From positions 1,223,060-1,287,059 of the forward strand of contig JABTUN010000003.1 of the NCBI GenBank assembly GCA_015075365.1: a stretch of 64,000 nucleotides of DNA, in the 5' to 3' direction. Positions 23,561 through 31,681 of this stretch are shown in pieces; the stretch's first letter is position 1, and each line of letters starts with the position of its first letter. The position numbers were made by a program, and so were the translations under genes. The stretch comes from Verrucomicrobiaceae bacterium (GTDB lineage Bacteria > Verrucomicrobiota > Verrucomicrobiia > Verrucomicrobiales > Verrucomicrobiaceae). The notes below the pieces were generated by a model. It ran no database searches. It saw only the letters and a list, made by a program, of their open reading frames with translations, and was not told where the DNA came from.

Positions 23561-25192
23561 ATGTCCGCCTCCCGGCTTTCTTTCCATCTCGACGCACGCG
23601 CCACCGGATCACGAGCGCGCGCGGCCACCTTTCGCACCCTGCATGGCACGGTGCGCTCCCCGCTGTTCATGCCGGTGGGCACGCAGGCCACCGTGAAGGC
23701 GCAGACACCGGAGTCCCTGGAGGCCTCCGGCTCCCAGATCCTCCTGGCCAACACCTACCATCTCCTGCTGCGGCCGGGTCCGGAGGTGTTTCAGCGTCTG
23801 GGCGGCATCCACCGCTTCATGGACTGGCCCGGCTCCGTGCTGACGGACTCCGGCGGCTACCAGATCTTCTCCCTGCCGCATTCCCGCTCCATGACGGAGA
23901 AGGGCGCGGTGTTCCAGAGCTATGTGGACGGCCGCCGCATCCTGCTGAGCCCTGAGCTGAGCATCCAGACCCAGCGCGCCATCGGCAGTGACATCATGAT
24001 GGTGCTGGACCAGTGCATCCCCTCCACGGCGGATGAAAAAACCGCGCGCGCCGCCCTGCAGGTGACCCAGCGCTGGGCGCTGCGCAGCCTGGCGGCGCGG
24101 GAGGACTCCCCCCAGGCGCTTTTTGCCATCGTGCAGGGCGCCCTCTATCCGCATCTGCGGCGGGAAAGCGCCGCCGGGCTCACCCAGACGGCCTTTGACG
24201 GCTTTGCCATCGGCGGACTGGCCGTGGGGGAGGAAAAGCACCAGCGGGAGGATGTGTGCGAGCTCACCGCGGCCCTGCTGCCGGAGGACCGTCCGCGCTA
24301 CCTGATGGGCGTGGGCACGCCGGTGGACCTGCTGGAGGCGGTGCATCGCGGTGTGGACATGTTTGACTGCATCATTCCCACCCAGGTGGCGAAACGCGGC
24401 ACCGCCTTCACCTCCCGTGGCATCGTCGAGCTGCGGCGCTCCGTGTACAAGTTCAGTGAGGAGCGGCTCGATCCTGCCTGCACCTGTCCGGTCTGCGCCC
24501 GGCACTCCCGCGCCTACCTGCATCACCTGACCAAGACGCAGGAGACACTGGGCTGGCAGTTGGTGGGGCAGCATAACATCCACTTCTACCACCAGCTCAT
24601 GCGGGACGTGCGCCAGAGCATCCTCGACGACCGTTTTCTTGCTCTCTACCACGAGCGCCGGGAAATCCTTCCCGTGGAGGACCTCGACCACCCTGTCACG
24701 CCGCCGAAACGCGGCCCCGTCCGCCCTGCGCAACTCGGAGATTTCGAACTGGCGGAGCAGCCCGTCGGCATCCGCCGCATCTCCACCGGGGAGATGCTGC
24801 CCACGGATCCCGAGCTCGACGCCGCGCACGAGGCCGCCCTCGTCCGCTCCCTGCGCCTGCCGGAGGAGTCGCCACTCATCGTGTGGGACCCCGCCCTGCA
24901 CGCCGGTGCCGCCGCCATGGCCGTCATTCTCCTGTATGAGGCGGAGGCCGCCAAAGGCCTCGTGCGCCCGCTCCATCTCGTCAGCTTCACCGACGACCCG
25001 GCTCCCCTGCGCCTCGCCCTCTCCCACAAGCGCCATTTTCCCTGGCTGCGCCACGGCGCCGCGGACACGCTGGCGCTGCGCGGGCAGTGGAGCTCCCGTT
25101 TCTGCCCCGGCCTGGTCTGGACTCTCGTGCAGGGCAGGGAAGCGCCCGCCGCCGCGCCCCCTCCCGGCCCGCCGCATCTCGTCCTCGATTGA
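23561..25192 (+). CDS. tgt: tRNA-guanine transglycosylase with C-terminal MnmC-like domain
   Basis: The product is 543 residues, about 170 longer than usual bacterial Tgt (about 375). The Tgt part has the nucleophile region LTDSGGYQIFSL, GGLAVGEEK, MFDCIIPTQVAKRGTAFT and zinc ligands CTCPVC...H. It replaces guanine 34 by a queuine precursor in GUN-anticodon tRNAs. The tail (about 380-543: ISTGEMLPTDPELDAAHEAA, SPLIVWDPALHAGAAAMAV, LVSFTDDPAPLRLAL, FPWLRHGAAD) resembles the methyltransferase-like domain of MnmC (Methyltransf_30). The glycine-rich cofactor loop is altered (DPALHAG), so methyl transfer is uncertain. Confidence 0.93.
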   Translation: MSASRLSFHLDARATGSRARAATFRTLHGTVRSPLFMPVGTQATVKAQTPESLEASGSQILLANTYHLLLRPGPEVFQRLGGIHRFMDWPGSVLTDSGGYQIFSLPHSRSMTEKGAVFQSYVDGRRILLSPELSIQTQRAIGSDIMMVLDQCIPSTADEKTARAALQVTQRWALRSLAAREDSPQALFAIVQGALYPHLRRESAAGLTQTAFDGFAIGGLAVGEEKHQREDVCELTAALLPEDRPRYLMGVGTPVDLLEAVHRGVDMFDCIIPTQVAKRGTAFTSRGIVELRRSVYKFSEERLDPACTCPVCARHSRAYLHHLTKTQETLGWQLVGQHNIHFYHQLMRDVRQSILDDRFLALYHERREILPVEDLDHPVTPPKRGPVRPAQLGDFELAEQPVGIRRISTGEMLPTDPELDAAHEAALVRSLRLPEESPLIVWDPALHAGAAAMAVILLYEAEAAKGLVRPLHLVSFTDDPAPLRLALSHKRHFPWLRHGAADTLALRGQWSSRFCPGLVWTLVQGREAPAAAPPPGPPHLVLD

Positions 25193-25304
25193 GCAGCCCC
25201 CCGATCAGCGTTTCCGAAACCTGGAACTTGGAACTTGGAACCTGAAACCTGAAACCAGCCACGCCCAACAAGCACCTCGTCCCCCTCATCTTTCCCGCCC
25301 CGCC

Positions 25305-26042
25305 ATGACGACTGCATCGAACGCACCCTTTCCCGTCACCCGCTGGAGTCTTGTGGCTGGCGCGCGTGCGGCGGCGGACCCGACGCGCAAACGCGCGGCG
25401 CTGGAGGAGCTGTGCGCGCTCTACTGGCGGCCGATCTATGGCTTCCTGCGGCGTCGCGGCCTCGGTGTGGCGGAGGCGCAGGACGCGGCGCAGGGCTTTT
25501 TCCTCTCGCTGCTCGAAGAGGACCTCTTTGCCAGGGCGCAGGCTGAAACCGGCCGCATGCGCAACTTTCTGCTCGGCGCGCTGCAACGCTGGCAGCGCGG
25601 CGAATGGCGCAAGGCGCAGGCGGAGAAGCGCGGTGGCGGTCATGAGCTGTTCTCGCTCGATGGGATGGCCGAGGAGGACGGCTTCGAGGCCGCGGGAGCC
25701 GATGACGACACGCCGGAGCGCCATTTTGAAAAAAGCTGCGCTCTCGCCCTGCTCGAAGCCGCGATGCAGCGGCTCGCCCAAGAACAACGCGCCGCGGGCA
25801 AAGGCGAAATCTTCGACACCTTGCGCCCGCTGCTGGCTCCGCTCGGTGGCGAGGCATCCCTCACGCAGGACGGGGCCGCCAAACACCTGCGCCTCACGCC
25901 CGAGGCGCTGCGTGTGACGCTGCACCGGTTGCGGAAGCGTTTTGCGGAGGTCTTGCGCGAGACCGTGGCCGACACGCTGGCCGATCCGGACGAGCAGGCC
26001 ATCCAGGAGGAGATGAACGCGCTGCGGGCGGCATTTCAATGA
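25305..26042 (+). CDS. RNA polymerase sigma factor, ECF-like
   Basis: The product is 245 residues from ATG 25305. It opens FPVTRWSLVAGARAA, the 'T.WSLV' start common in planctomycete and verrucomicrobial ECF-like factors often linked to Ser/Thr kinases. Region 2 is LEELCALYWRPIYGFLRRRG, then AQDAAQGFFLSLLEEDLFAR. A region 4 helix-turn-helix follows (LTQDGAAKHLRLTPEALRVTLHRLRKRF). No kinase gene is adjacent, but a small membrane protein follows at 26153. Confidence 0.85.
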   Translation: MTTASNAPFPVTRWSLVAGARAAADPTRKRAALEELCALYWRPIYGFLRRRGLGVAEAQDAAQGFFLSLLEEDLFARAQAETGRMRNFLLGALQRWQRGEWRKAQAEKRGGGHELFSLDGMAEEDGFEAAGADDDTPERHFEKSCALALLEAAMQRLAQEQRAAGKGEIFDTLRPLLAPLGGEASLTQDGAAKHLRLTPEALRVTLHRLRKRFAEVLRETVADTLADPDEQAIQEEMNALRAAFQ

Positions 26043-26152
26043 TGAGTGATGAGTGAGGCGTGAGTCACGCTCGATGCCTTTACGGATCGCGTTTGAGGGC
26101 GGGGTGCTCATGCAGGCTTGACGAGGACGGGGCGGGTGTGGGAAGGGAGGGA

Positions 26153-26368
26153 ATGATCGTGGCGACAATTCCAATCTGGGCGGTGGTGCTGCTGTTTGCA
26201 GGCGGGCTGCTGGCGGGGCTGCCCTTTTTGCTGCGGCATCTGTGGCCGCAGATGAGCCGGAGGACGGCATGGCTGCTGGCGCTGGGGCTGGCGCTCCTGT
26301 TTGCCCTGGTGATCGCGCCGACGATGGTGGCGCTTTCGAACAATCTCCGCACTGGACGGTCGATGTGA
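26153..26368 (+). CDS. Small two-helix membrane protein
   Basis: The product is 71 residues starting at ATG 26153, with a good purine stretch (GGAAGGGAGGG) just upstream. Two hydrophobic segments (IWAVVLLFAGGLLAGLPFLL and WLLALGLALLFALVIAPTMV) are separated by a basic loop. I recognise no family. It lies 110 bp after the sigma factor gene and 15 bp before the lyase gene, so it may be an anti-sigma-like or membrane accessory factor, without further support. Confidence 0.55.
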   Translation: MIVATIPIWAVVLLFAGGLLAGLPFLLRHLWPQMSRRTAWLLALGLALLFALVIAPTMVALSNNLRTGRSM

Positions 26369-26383
26369 AGCCCGCCAACTTCC

Positions 26384-27610
26384 ATGCCCATGCGTCCAAC
26401 CTTCGCCCTACTTCCCGCCTTTGCGCTTGCTGCCGCCTTGTCCATCTCCCAGGCCGCGGAAACGCGGGTGGCCGATGCCGCGGCGTTTGAGGCTGCGGCG
26501 AAAACGGCCCGGGCAGGGGATGTGATCGTGCTGCAAAACGGGGAGTGGAAGGACGCGCGGCTGAAACTGCGTGCGAGCGGCACGGAGGACGTGCCGGTGA
26601 CGATCAAGGCGGAGACGCCGGGCCGCGTGGTGCTGACGGGGAACTCCCGCCTGCAACTGGGCGGGCGCTTCATCTTGGTGGAAGGCCTGTTTTTCCAGAA
26701 TCCGACGGGCGAGGAGGCGATCGAGCTGCGGATCGGCTCCGACGAGGTGGCGCATGACTGCCGGGTGACGAACTGCGCGGTGGTGAACACGCTGCCGGCG
26801 GCGGATGCCAACAAGAACGCGCGCTTCATCTCGATTCATGGGCGTGAGCACCGGGTGGACCACTGCCGCTTTGAGGGGAAGACGACGGCCGGCCCGACGA
26901 TGGTGGTGTGGCTGAGCAAGGATGCGAAGGACTGGGGCGGCCACCGCATCGACCACAATTATTTCGGCCCGCGCGGCCGCCTGGGGAAGAATGGCGGCGA
27001 GACGATCCGTGTGGGCGACAGCGAGACCTCCATGCAGGAGGCCAGGTGCGTGGTGGAGCACAATGTGTTTGAGAAATGCGACGGGGAGGCGGAGTGCATC
27101 TCCAACAAGTCCTGCGGGAACGTGTATTACCGGAACACCTTCCTGGAAGTGTCCGGCACGCTGACGCTGCGCCATGGGAACGGCTGCCGCGTGCTGGAGA
27201 ACGCCTTCCTGGGCCGCGGCGCGAAGGGCAGCGGCGGCATCCGCATCATCGGGGAGGATCATGTGGTGCGCGGCAACTACCTGGAGGAGCTGACGGGTGA
27301 CAAGGAACGCAGCGCTTTGTGCTTCATGGCGGGCATTCCTAATTCCCCGCTGAATGGCTATTTCCAGGTGAAGAATGTGCGCCTGGAACGGAACCTCGTG
27401 GTAAACTGCAAGAAGCCCCTGATCTTTGGATTCACCGGATCGGATGATGCCACGCTGGCACCGGAGAATGTGACGGCGGCCGGCAATCGCTTCACGAACA
27501 AGAAGCCCCAGGATCTGCCGGACCATAGCGGTCTGGCCTGGGAGCAGAAGGACATCACCAAGCCGGAGTGGATCGCAAAGCGGGAGCCAGCCGGGCCGGC
27601 GTGGAAGTAG
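26384..27610 (+). CDS. Secreted PL6-family polysaccharide lyase (chondroitinase B/alginate lyase-like)
   Basis: The product is 408 residues with a signal peptide (about 1-24, ending SISQAAE). A right-handed beta-helix is evident: RAGDVIVLQNGEWKDARL, GRFILVEGLFFQNPTG, NARFISIHGREHRVDHCRF, NKSCGNVYYRNTFLEVSGTL, RHGNGCRVLENAFLG. The last resembles the catalytic region of PL6 lyases (Lys and Arg in NKS...RHG). It cuts uronate-containing polysaccharide by beta-elimination outside the cytoplasm. It fits with the sulfatase as part of a sulfated-glycan degrading life style. Confidence 0.87.
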   Translation: MPMRPTFALLPAFALAAALSISQAAETRVADAAAFEAAAKTARAGDVIVLQNGEWKDARLKLRASGTEDVPVTIKAETPGRVVLTGNSRLQLGGRFILVEGLFFQNPTGEEAIELRIGSDEVAHDCRVTNCAVVNTLPAADANKNARFISIHGREHRVDHCRFEGKTTAGPTMVVWLSKDAKDWGGHRIDHNYFGPRGRLGKNGGETIRVGDSETSMQEARCVVEHNVFEKCDGEAECISNKSCGNVYYRNTFLEVSGTLTLRHGNGCRVLENAFLGRGAKGSGGIRIIGEDHVVRGNYLEELTGDKERSALCFMAGIPNSPLNGYFQVKNVRLERNLVVNCKKPLIFGFTGSDDATLAPENVTAAGNRFTNKKPQDLPDHSGLAWEQKDITKPEWIAKREPAGPAWK

Positions 27611-27751
27611 GCCGGTTCTCAAAATGTCCGTCCGATTCCCGGCGGCTGGGCGGCCTCATTGGCTGCGTCATTCAGTCGTCAGCTATGGTTCCAAAGCCGG
27701 GCGGGGCAGGGAAGCGCCAGAAGGCGGTGTGATTGACATGCGCGCGCGGAC

Positions 27752-28669
27752 TCAAAAGAAAACCTTCTCCGCCGTGCCGCGCAGCATCCAGGCCTTGTCG
27801 GACTCGGTGAGGAAGTCGAGGCGGTCGCGGATGAGGGCGATGGAGTCGCGGTAGTTGTGGCCGGGATCGACCTGGAAGGGGCAGTCGCTGGCCCACATGA
27901 CGCGCGGTGCCCCAAAGGCGTCTCGCACGCGGCGGATGAGAGGCCCCATGTCGAGATAAGGGGCCTTTTTGGCCCCGAGCGCGTAGAAGGCGCTGGCTTT
28001 GACATGGGTTTTGCGATGGCGGGCGAGGCGCAGCAGGTTTGCGACGTCCTCCTCCTTGAAGCGGCCGGTCATGCCGATGCGCGCGAAGTGGTCGATGACC
28101 ACGCTGGTGTCCGGATACCACTCGCACATCTTGTCGATGAGCGGGAGGGTGTCCGGGTTGATGAGCGGGCAGACGCTGGCACCGAGCTCCGCCGCCGTTT
28201 TCCACAGCGTGGCCATGCCGGCGCTGCCGATCCAGGTGGAGAGGTTTTTCTGCGCGCCCGCGTGGATGCGAAAGCCGCGCACGCCTTGTTTCACGAGCTT
28301 TTGCATGGTGGCGGCCACGTCCGGCGCGCTTTCATCCACGATGGCCACGCCGCCAAAGGTGCCGGGGTGCGCGCGCATGACATCGAGCATGTAGCTGTTG
28401 TCGAACTGGTAGTAGCTCATCTGGATGAGCACGATGCGCCGCACACCCTCCGGCCGGCAGTGGGCGAAGAGCTGCTCTGGTGTGAAACTGGGCGGGCGCA
28501 TGTCACTGACGGCGTAGCCTCGCGCGAGCGGGTATCTTTCCACATCCGGCGTCCACACATGCACATGCGCGTCGATGAAATCCCCCTGCGCGGAGGGACG
28601 GAGCAGATCACAGCCGCTGAGCGCGGCCGCGCCGGTGGTGGCAAGGAAGGAGCGGCGGGTTGGGTTCAT
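27752..28669 (-). CDS. Amidohydrolase-2 family protein with Tat/lipoprotein signal
   Basis: The product is 305 residues. The N-terminus has a twin-arginine motif RRSFLATTGAAALSGC, with Cys at the lipobox position, so it is probably a Tat-exported lipoprotein. The TIM-barrel metal site is visible: DAHVHVW, RGFRIHAG, VIDHFARIG, MWASDCPF. The family includes dicarboxylactonases and decarboxylases. Substrate unknown. Confidence 0.84.
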   Translation of the reverse strand: MNPTRRSFLATTGAAALSGCDLLRPSAQGDFIDAHVHVWTPDVERYPLARGYAVSDMRPPSFTPEQLFAHCRPEGVRRIVLIQMSYYQFDNSYMLDVMRAHPGTFGGVAIVDESAPDVAATMQKLVKQGVRGFRIHAGAQKNLSTWIGSAGMATLWKTAAELGASVCPLINPDTLPLIDKMCEWYPDTSVVIDHFARIGMTGRFKEEDVANLLRLARHRKTHVKASAFYALGAKKAPYLDMGPLIRRVRDAFGAPRVMWASDCPFQVDPGHNYRDSIALIRDRLDFLTESDKAWMLRGTAEKVFF

Positions 28670-28792
28670 GCACCACCACCGTAGAGGAGGGGCACGGGTG
28701 GGCGCAAGCGGGGTTCATCTGGGAATTGGGTGAGAAGAGTCCTGCCAGACCGGGCTTTCCCAAGCTGCATGAAACCGCATGGGCCGCGGGCC

Positions 28793-29863
28793 TCACTTCT
28801 GGATGCTCAGGAAGATAATCAGCACGATGAGCGCAAGCAGGATGGCGACGGTGATCTTCACCCAGCTCAGCGGGTATTCGCCGCTGACCTTGCCGGTGGA
28901 GCCATTGACAGTGACTTGGAAGGAGCGGGTGCCGTAGGTGTAGGTCAGCAGCCAGACAGGCAGCAGCACATGCTTGAAGGTCTGCGCGCTGAACTCCGGG
29001 GCGATGCGCAGATTCCGGTGCGTGTCCCCAGGGACCTGGCTGGCGCAGGCGCGGCGCAGGGCGGCGTCCATGCGTTCGCGCGAGTGCGTGGCGGCATCGA
29101 CAAGGTCGATCTGATACTGCTCGACGACCCAGCCGGAGAGGTAACCCGGATCGTAGGGCACGAGGTCGGTGGTGGTGGGGAAAGGCTGCAAGTCATCGAG
29201 AAGCCTGGCATGCACGCCTTTGGATGCGGGCACGAGGACGTCATCGAAGTCCTGGCTCACATGTCCGCTGGCGTATTCCCAGCGCGTCTTCTGCACGCTG
29301 CGGCCCTGGCTGTCGCGCTCGTAATAATGATAGCCGGCCTCGGCCTCCCACGGGCATTCGGCATGCGCGTCAAAGGTCCAGAAGGGCAGATACATGCCGT
29401 GCAGCGTGTCGGTGAGCGCCTTGTCGCCGAGCGCGTTCGGTGCCCAGAAATGGCTGCCATACCACCGGCGGATATCCTCGCGAACCTGGCTCTCGGCGAT
29501 CTTGAAGGGCAGCACGCTGCCGGGGCGGATCGGCGCGCTGACATCCTCGACGGCCAGGATGGAGGGGGAGCCGCAGAAGTCACAGCGCTGTGCCACCCGT
29601 TTCTCATCAAAGACGGAGATGGCATGGCAGCTCTGGCACTTCACCGTTTTGCGCACGGCATTCCAGCCGCGCTGGTCGTCCGGGATGGCGCGCAGGGCGG
29701 CCACGAGGTCGCTCTCCTCCACCAGGGTGCCGTCGGCCTTCAACTCAGCAGGAGAAACGGTGCTGCAATACGGGCAGACGAGCGCTTTTTTCGATGGCGT
29801 CCACACTGCCTCGGCTCCGCAGGCCGGGCAGGCAAATTTTCGGATGGCGGTCACTTCGGACAT
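28793..29863 (-). CDS. Zinc-ribbon membrane protein
   Basis: The product is 356 residues from the ATG at 29863; the frame opens 28 codons earlier, but that part is Pro/Ser-rich. Three Cys pairs form zinc ribbons: CPACGAEAVW, CPYCSTVS, CQSCHAIS and CDFCGSPS. A beta-rich middle (LPFWTFDAHAECPWEAEAGY) is followed by a C-terminal membrane helix (TVAILLALIVLIIFLSI). Similar proteins are often named 'primosomal protein N-like' by their zinc ribbon, but no helicase motifs exist here. Function unknown. Confidence 0.7.
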   Translation of the reverse strand: MSEVTAIRKFACPACGAEAVWTPSKKALVCPYCSTVSPAELKADGTLVEESDLVAALRAIPDDQRGWNAVRKTVKCQSCHAISVFDEKRVAQRCDFCGSPSILAVEDVSAPIRPGSVLPFKIAESQVREDIRRWYGSHFWAPNALGDKALTDTLHGMYLPFWTFDAHAECPWEAEAGYHYYERDSQGRSVQKTRWEYASGHVSQDFDDVLVPASKGVHARLLDDLQPFPTTTDLVPYDPGYLSGWVVEQYQIDLVDAATHSRERMDAALRRACASQVPGDTHRNLRIAPEFSAQTFKHVLLPVWLLTYTYGTRSFQVTVNGSTGKVSGEYPLSWVKITVAILLALIVLIIFLSIQK

Positions 29864-29973
29864 GGCGCGGATGATGGGTGATGGGCGGCGTGGAGGCAAT
29901 GATTTTGGCGATGACGGGGCGCGACGGCTTTTTTTGACGCAATGCACCCGGAAGGAGCGGCGTTGGCTGTGGC

Positions 29974-31368
29974 ATGCTCATGAAACAACCGCTCGCCCTC
30001 CTCGCCCTGTGCCTGCACGCGCCTCTGCTGGCCCAGGAGAAGCGGAACCTCGTCACGGACGAGCCGCGTGCCCCCAAAGGCAGGCCGGAGGGGGTCGCGA
30101 AATATGTGGCGAAGGCCGCGCCGGAGGACGGCCGGCATCTGGCGCTGACGATGCGCAAGCTGGAGGGCGGCATCACGCCGGAGCGCCCGTTTCTCATCTG
30201 GGCCATCGGATCAAGCTACACGAACATGCTGGGCAGCGGCGAGGTGTGGCAGCAGGAGATCCCGAAGCGCTTTCCCAACGCGCCGCGCATCGAGTACAAG
30301 AAGATGGTCGGCAATTCCTGCCCGTGGCAGTATTTGCGCGGCTGGGCGCGTCATCTCGTGATCCCGGACCAGCCGGACCTCGTCATCACCTACACGATTG
30401 GCAATCCGGACGATCTTGAAAAACTCATCCTGGAGCTGCGCCGCCACACCACCGCTGACATCATCGTGCCCAGCATTCATTGGCGTGAGCGGGACGAGGA
30501 CCTTTGGGGCCGGTCGGAGAACGCGGCCGACCAGGATGTGGCCGCCGTGCGCGAGGTCTGCCGCAGGCACGGGGTCGAATTCGTCGAAAACCGCCGTGAC
30601 TGGGCCGCTTACCTCGCTGCGAACAAGCTGCCGATCCCCGCGCTGCTGAAGGACGCGGTGCATCAGAGCGACTACGGCGCGCAGATCATCAACGCAAACA
30701 TCCTGGCTCATCTGCGCCGCCCGGCGGCGCACAGCTACGATCCTGAGAGCCGTGAGCGCCAGATTCTCCCTCCCAAGGCAGAAAACAACGTGTGGGAGGT
30801 GGAGTTCACCGGCACGCGCATTGATCTGGTGGGAAAAAAGTCGCCGAATGGCGGCCGCGCGCGCATCTGGATCGACGGAAAGCCCGCGGACGAACTGGAT
30901 GCCTTTCTGATGAGCTACATCCAGCCCGATGCGAAGAACCACAAGGAAGGGAAGGGCGCGGTGCCGCGTGACCAAGCCCCGCATGGCGTTGCGCTCGGTC
31001 AAAACATCGTGCCGCAGACCTGGACGCTCTTGATGACGGGCGACACGGGCGATTATGAACTCACGGGCAGCATGACTGGCCCTGACGGCCGCGGAAACGC
31101 CTTCAAGCCCTTCACCAGTGCAAGCGGCCAGATCATCATCGAGCCGGAGCTGTGGCGCCGTGCGGAGCGGAACCGGACAGGGGACCGTTTCACCTGGACG
31201 GTGCGCCGCGCGTGCGTGGGCGAGGTTTCCTTCCAAGGGGAGGCAGGGACGCCCGTGGTGGTGAGGCTGGCCCAGATGCTGCCCAACACCAGCCACACGC
31301 TGCGCGTGGCGACGGAGGGGGAGGTGCGGATTGATGGATTCGACGTGTTTGAGCCGCCGGTGAAATAG
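29974..31368 (+). CDS. Secreted SGNH/GDSL-like hydrolase with C-terminal beta domain
   Basis: The product is 464 residues with a signal peptide (PLALLALCLHAPLLA). The N-terminal half has an SGNH-like pattern: IWAIGSSYTNML around the nucleophile Ser, VGNSCPWQ and DAVHQSDYGAQII with Asp and His. The C-terminal half (about 255-464) is a carbohydrate-binding-like beta sandwich (VEFTGTRIDLVGKKSPNGGRARIWIDG). Probably a carbohydrate esterase acting outside the cell. Start could also be the second Met two codons later. Confidence 0.7.
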   Translation: MLMKQPLALLALCLHAPLLAQEKRNLVTDEPRAPKGRPEGVAKYVAKAAPEDGRHLALTMRKLEGGITPERPFLIWAIGSSYTNMLGSGEVWQQEIPKRFPNAPRIEYKKMVGNSCPWQYLRGWARHLVIPDQPDLVITYTIGNPDDLEKLILELRRHTTADIIVPSIHWRERDEDLWGRSENAADQDVAAVREVCRRHGVEFVENRRDWAAYLAANKLPIPALLKDAVHQSDYGAQIINANILAHLRRPAAHSYDPESRERQILPPKAENNVWEVEFTGTRIDLVGKKSPNGGRARIWIDGKPADELDAFLMSYIQPDAKNHKEGKGAVPRDQAPHGVALGQNIVPQTWTLLMTGDTGDYELTGSMTGPDGRGNAFKPFTSASGQIIIEPELWRRAERNRTGDRFTWTVRRACVGEVSFQGEAGTPVVVRLAQMLPNTSHTLRVATEGEVRIDGFDVFEPPVK

Positions 31369-31577
31369 GGAGCCTTGGCGGGCTTGATGGGCTTCGTGTT
31401 TCGGACGATTTGGCCGCCTCCATGACGCTGCCGGGAGGCGGACGAACGCTTTCATTTGAAGAAGCAAACCGGGCGGCCAAGGCCAAGCGCCGGCAGGACG
31501 GATGGCCGGGAGGGTCACGCCGGCTTTCCAGAAGGGGCGGCAGTTCGAAAAAACAAGGTTTTGAAGGCAAAAAAGCC

Positions 31578-31605
31578 TTTGCCGCAGGGGGCATCTTGCT
31601 AGTCT
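31578..31605 (+). promoter_or_regulatory. Candidate gyrB promoter in the 31369-31681 gap
   Basis: The 313-bp gap before gyrB holds no credible gene. A TTTGCC and a TAGTCT box 16 bp apart lie about 80 bp ahead of the gyrB start, preceded by a small hairpin AAGGC/GCCTT (31564-31579). This is a weak match to a housekeeping promoter, offered as the best candidate only. Confidence 0.3.
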
Positions 31606-31681
31606 GAAAACACCTCCACCGGGCGCATTTTCCGAAGGGTTTTCACGGACGGAATCAGGTGGTGGTTTTTGAGACATTTTT

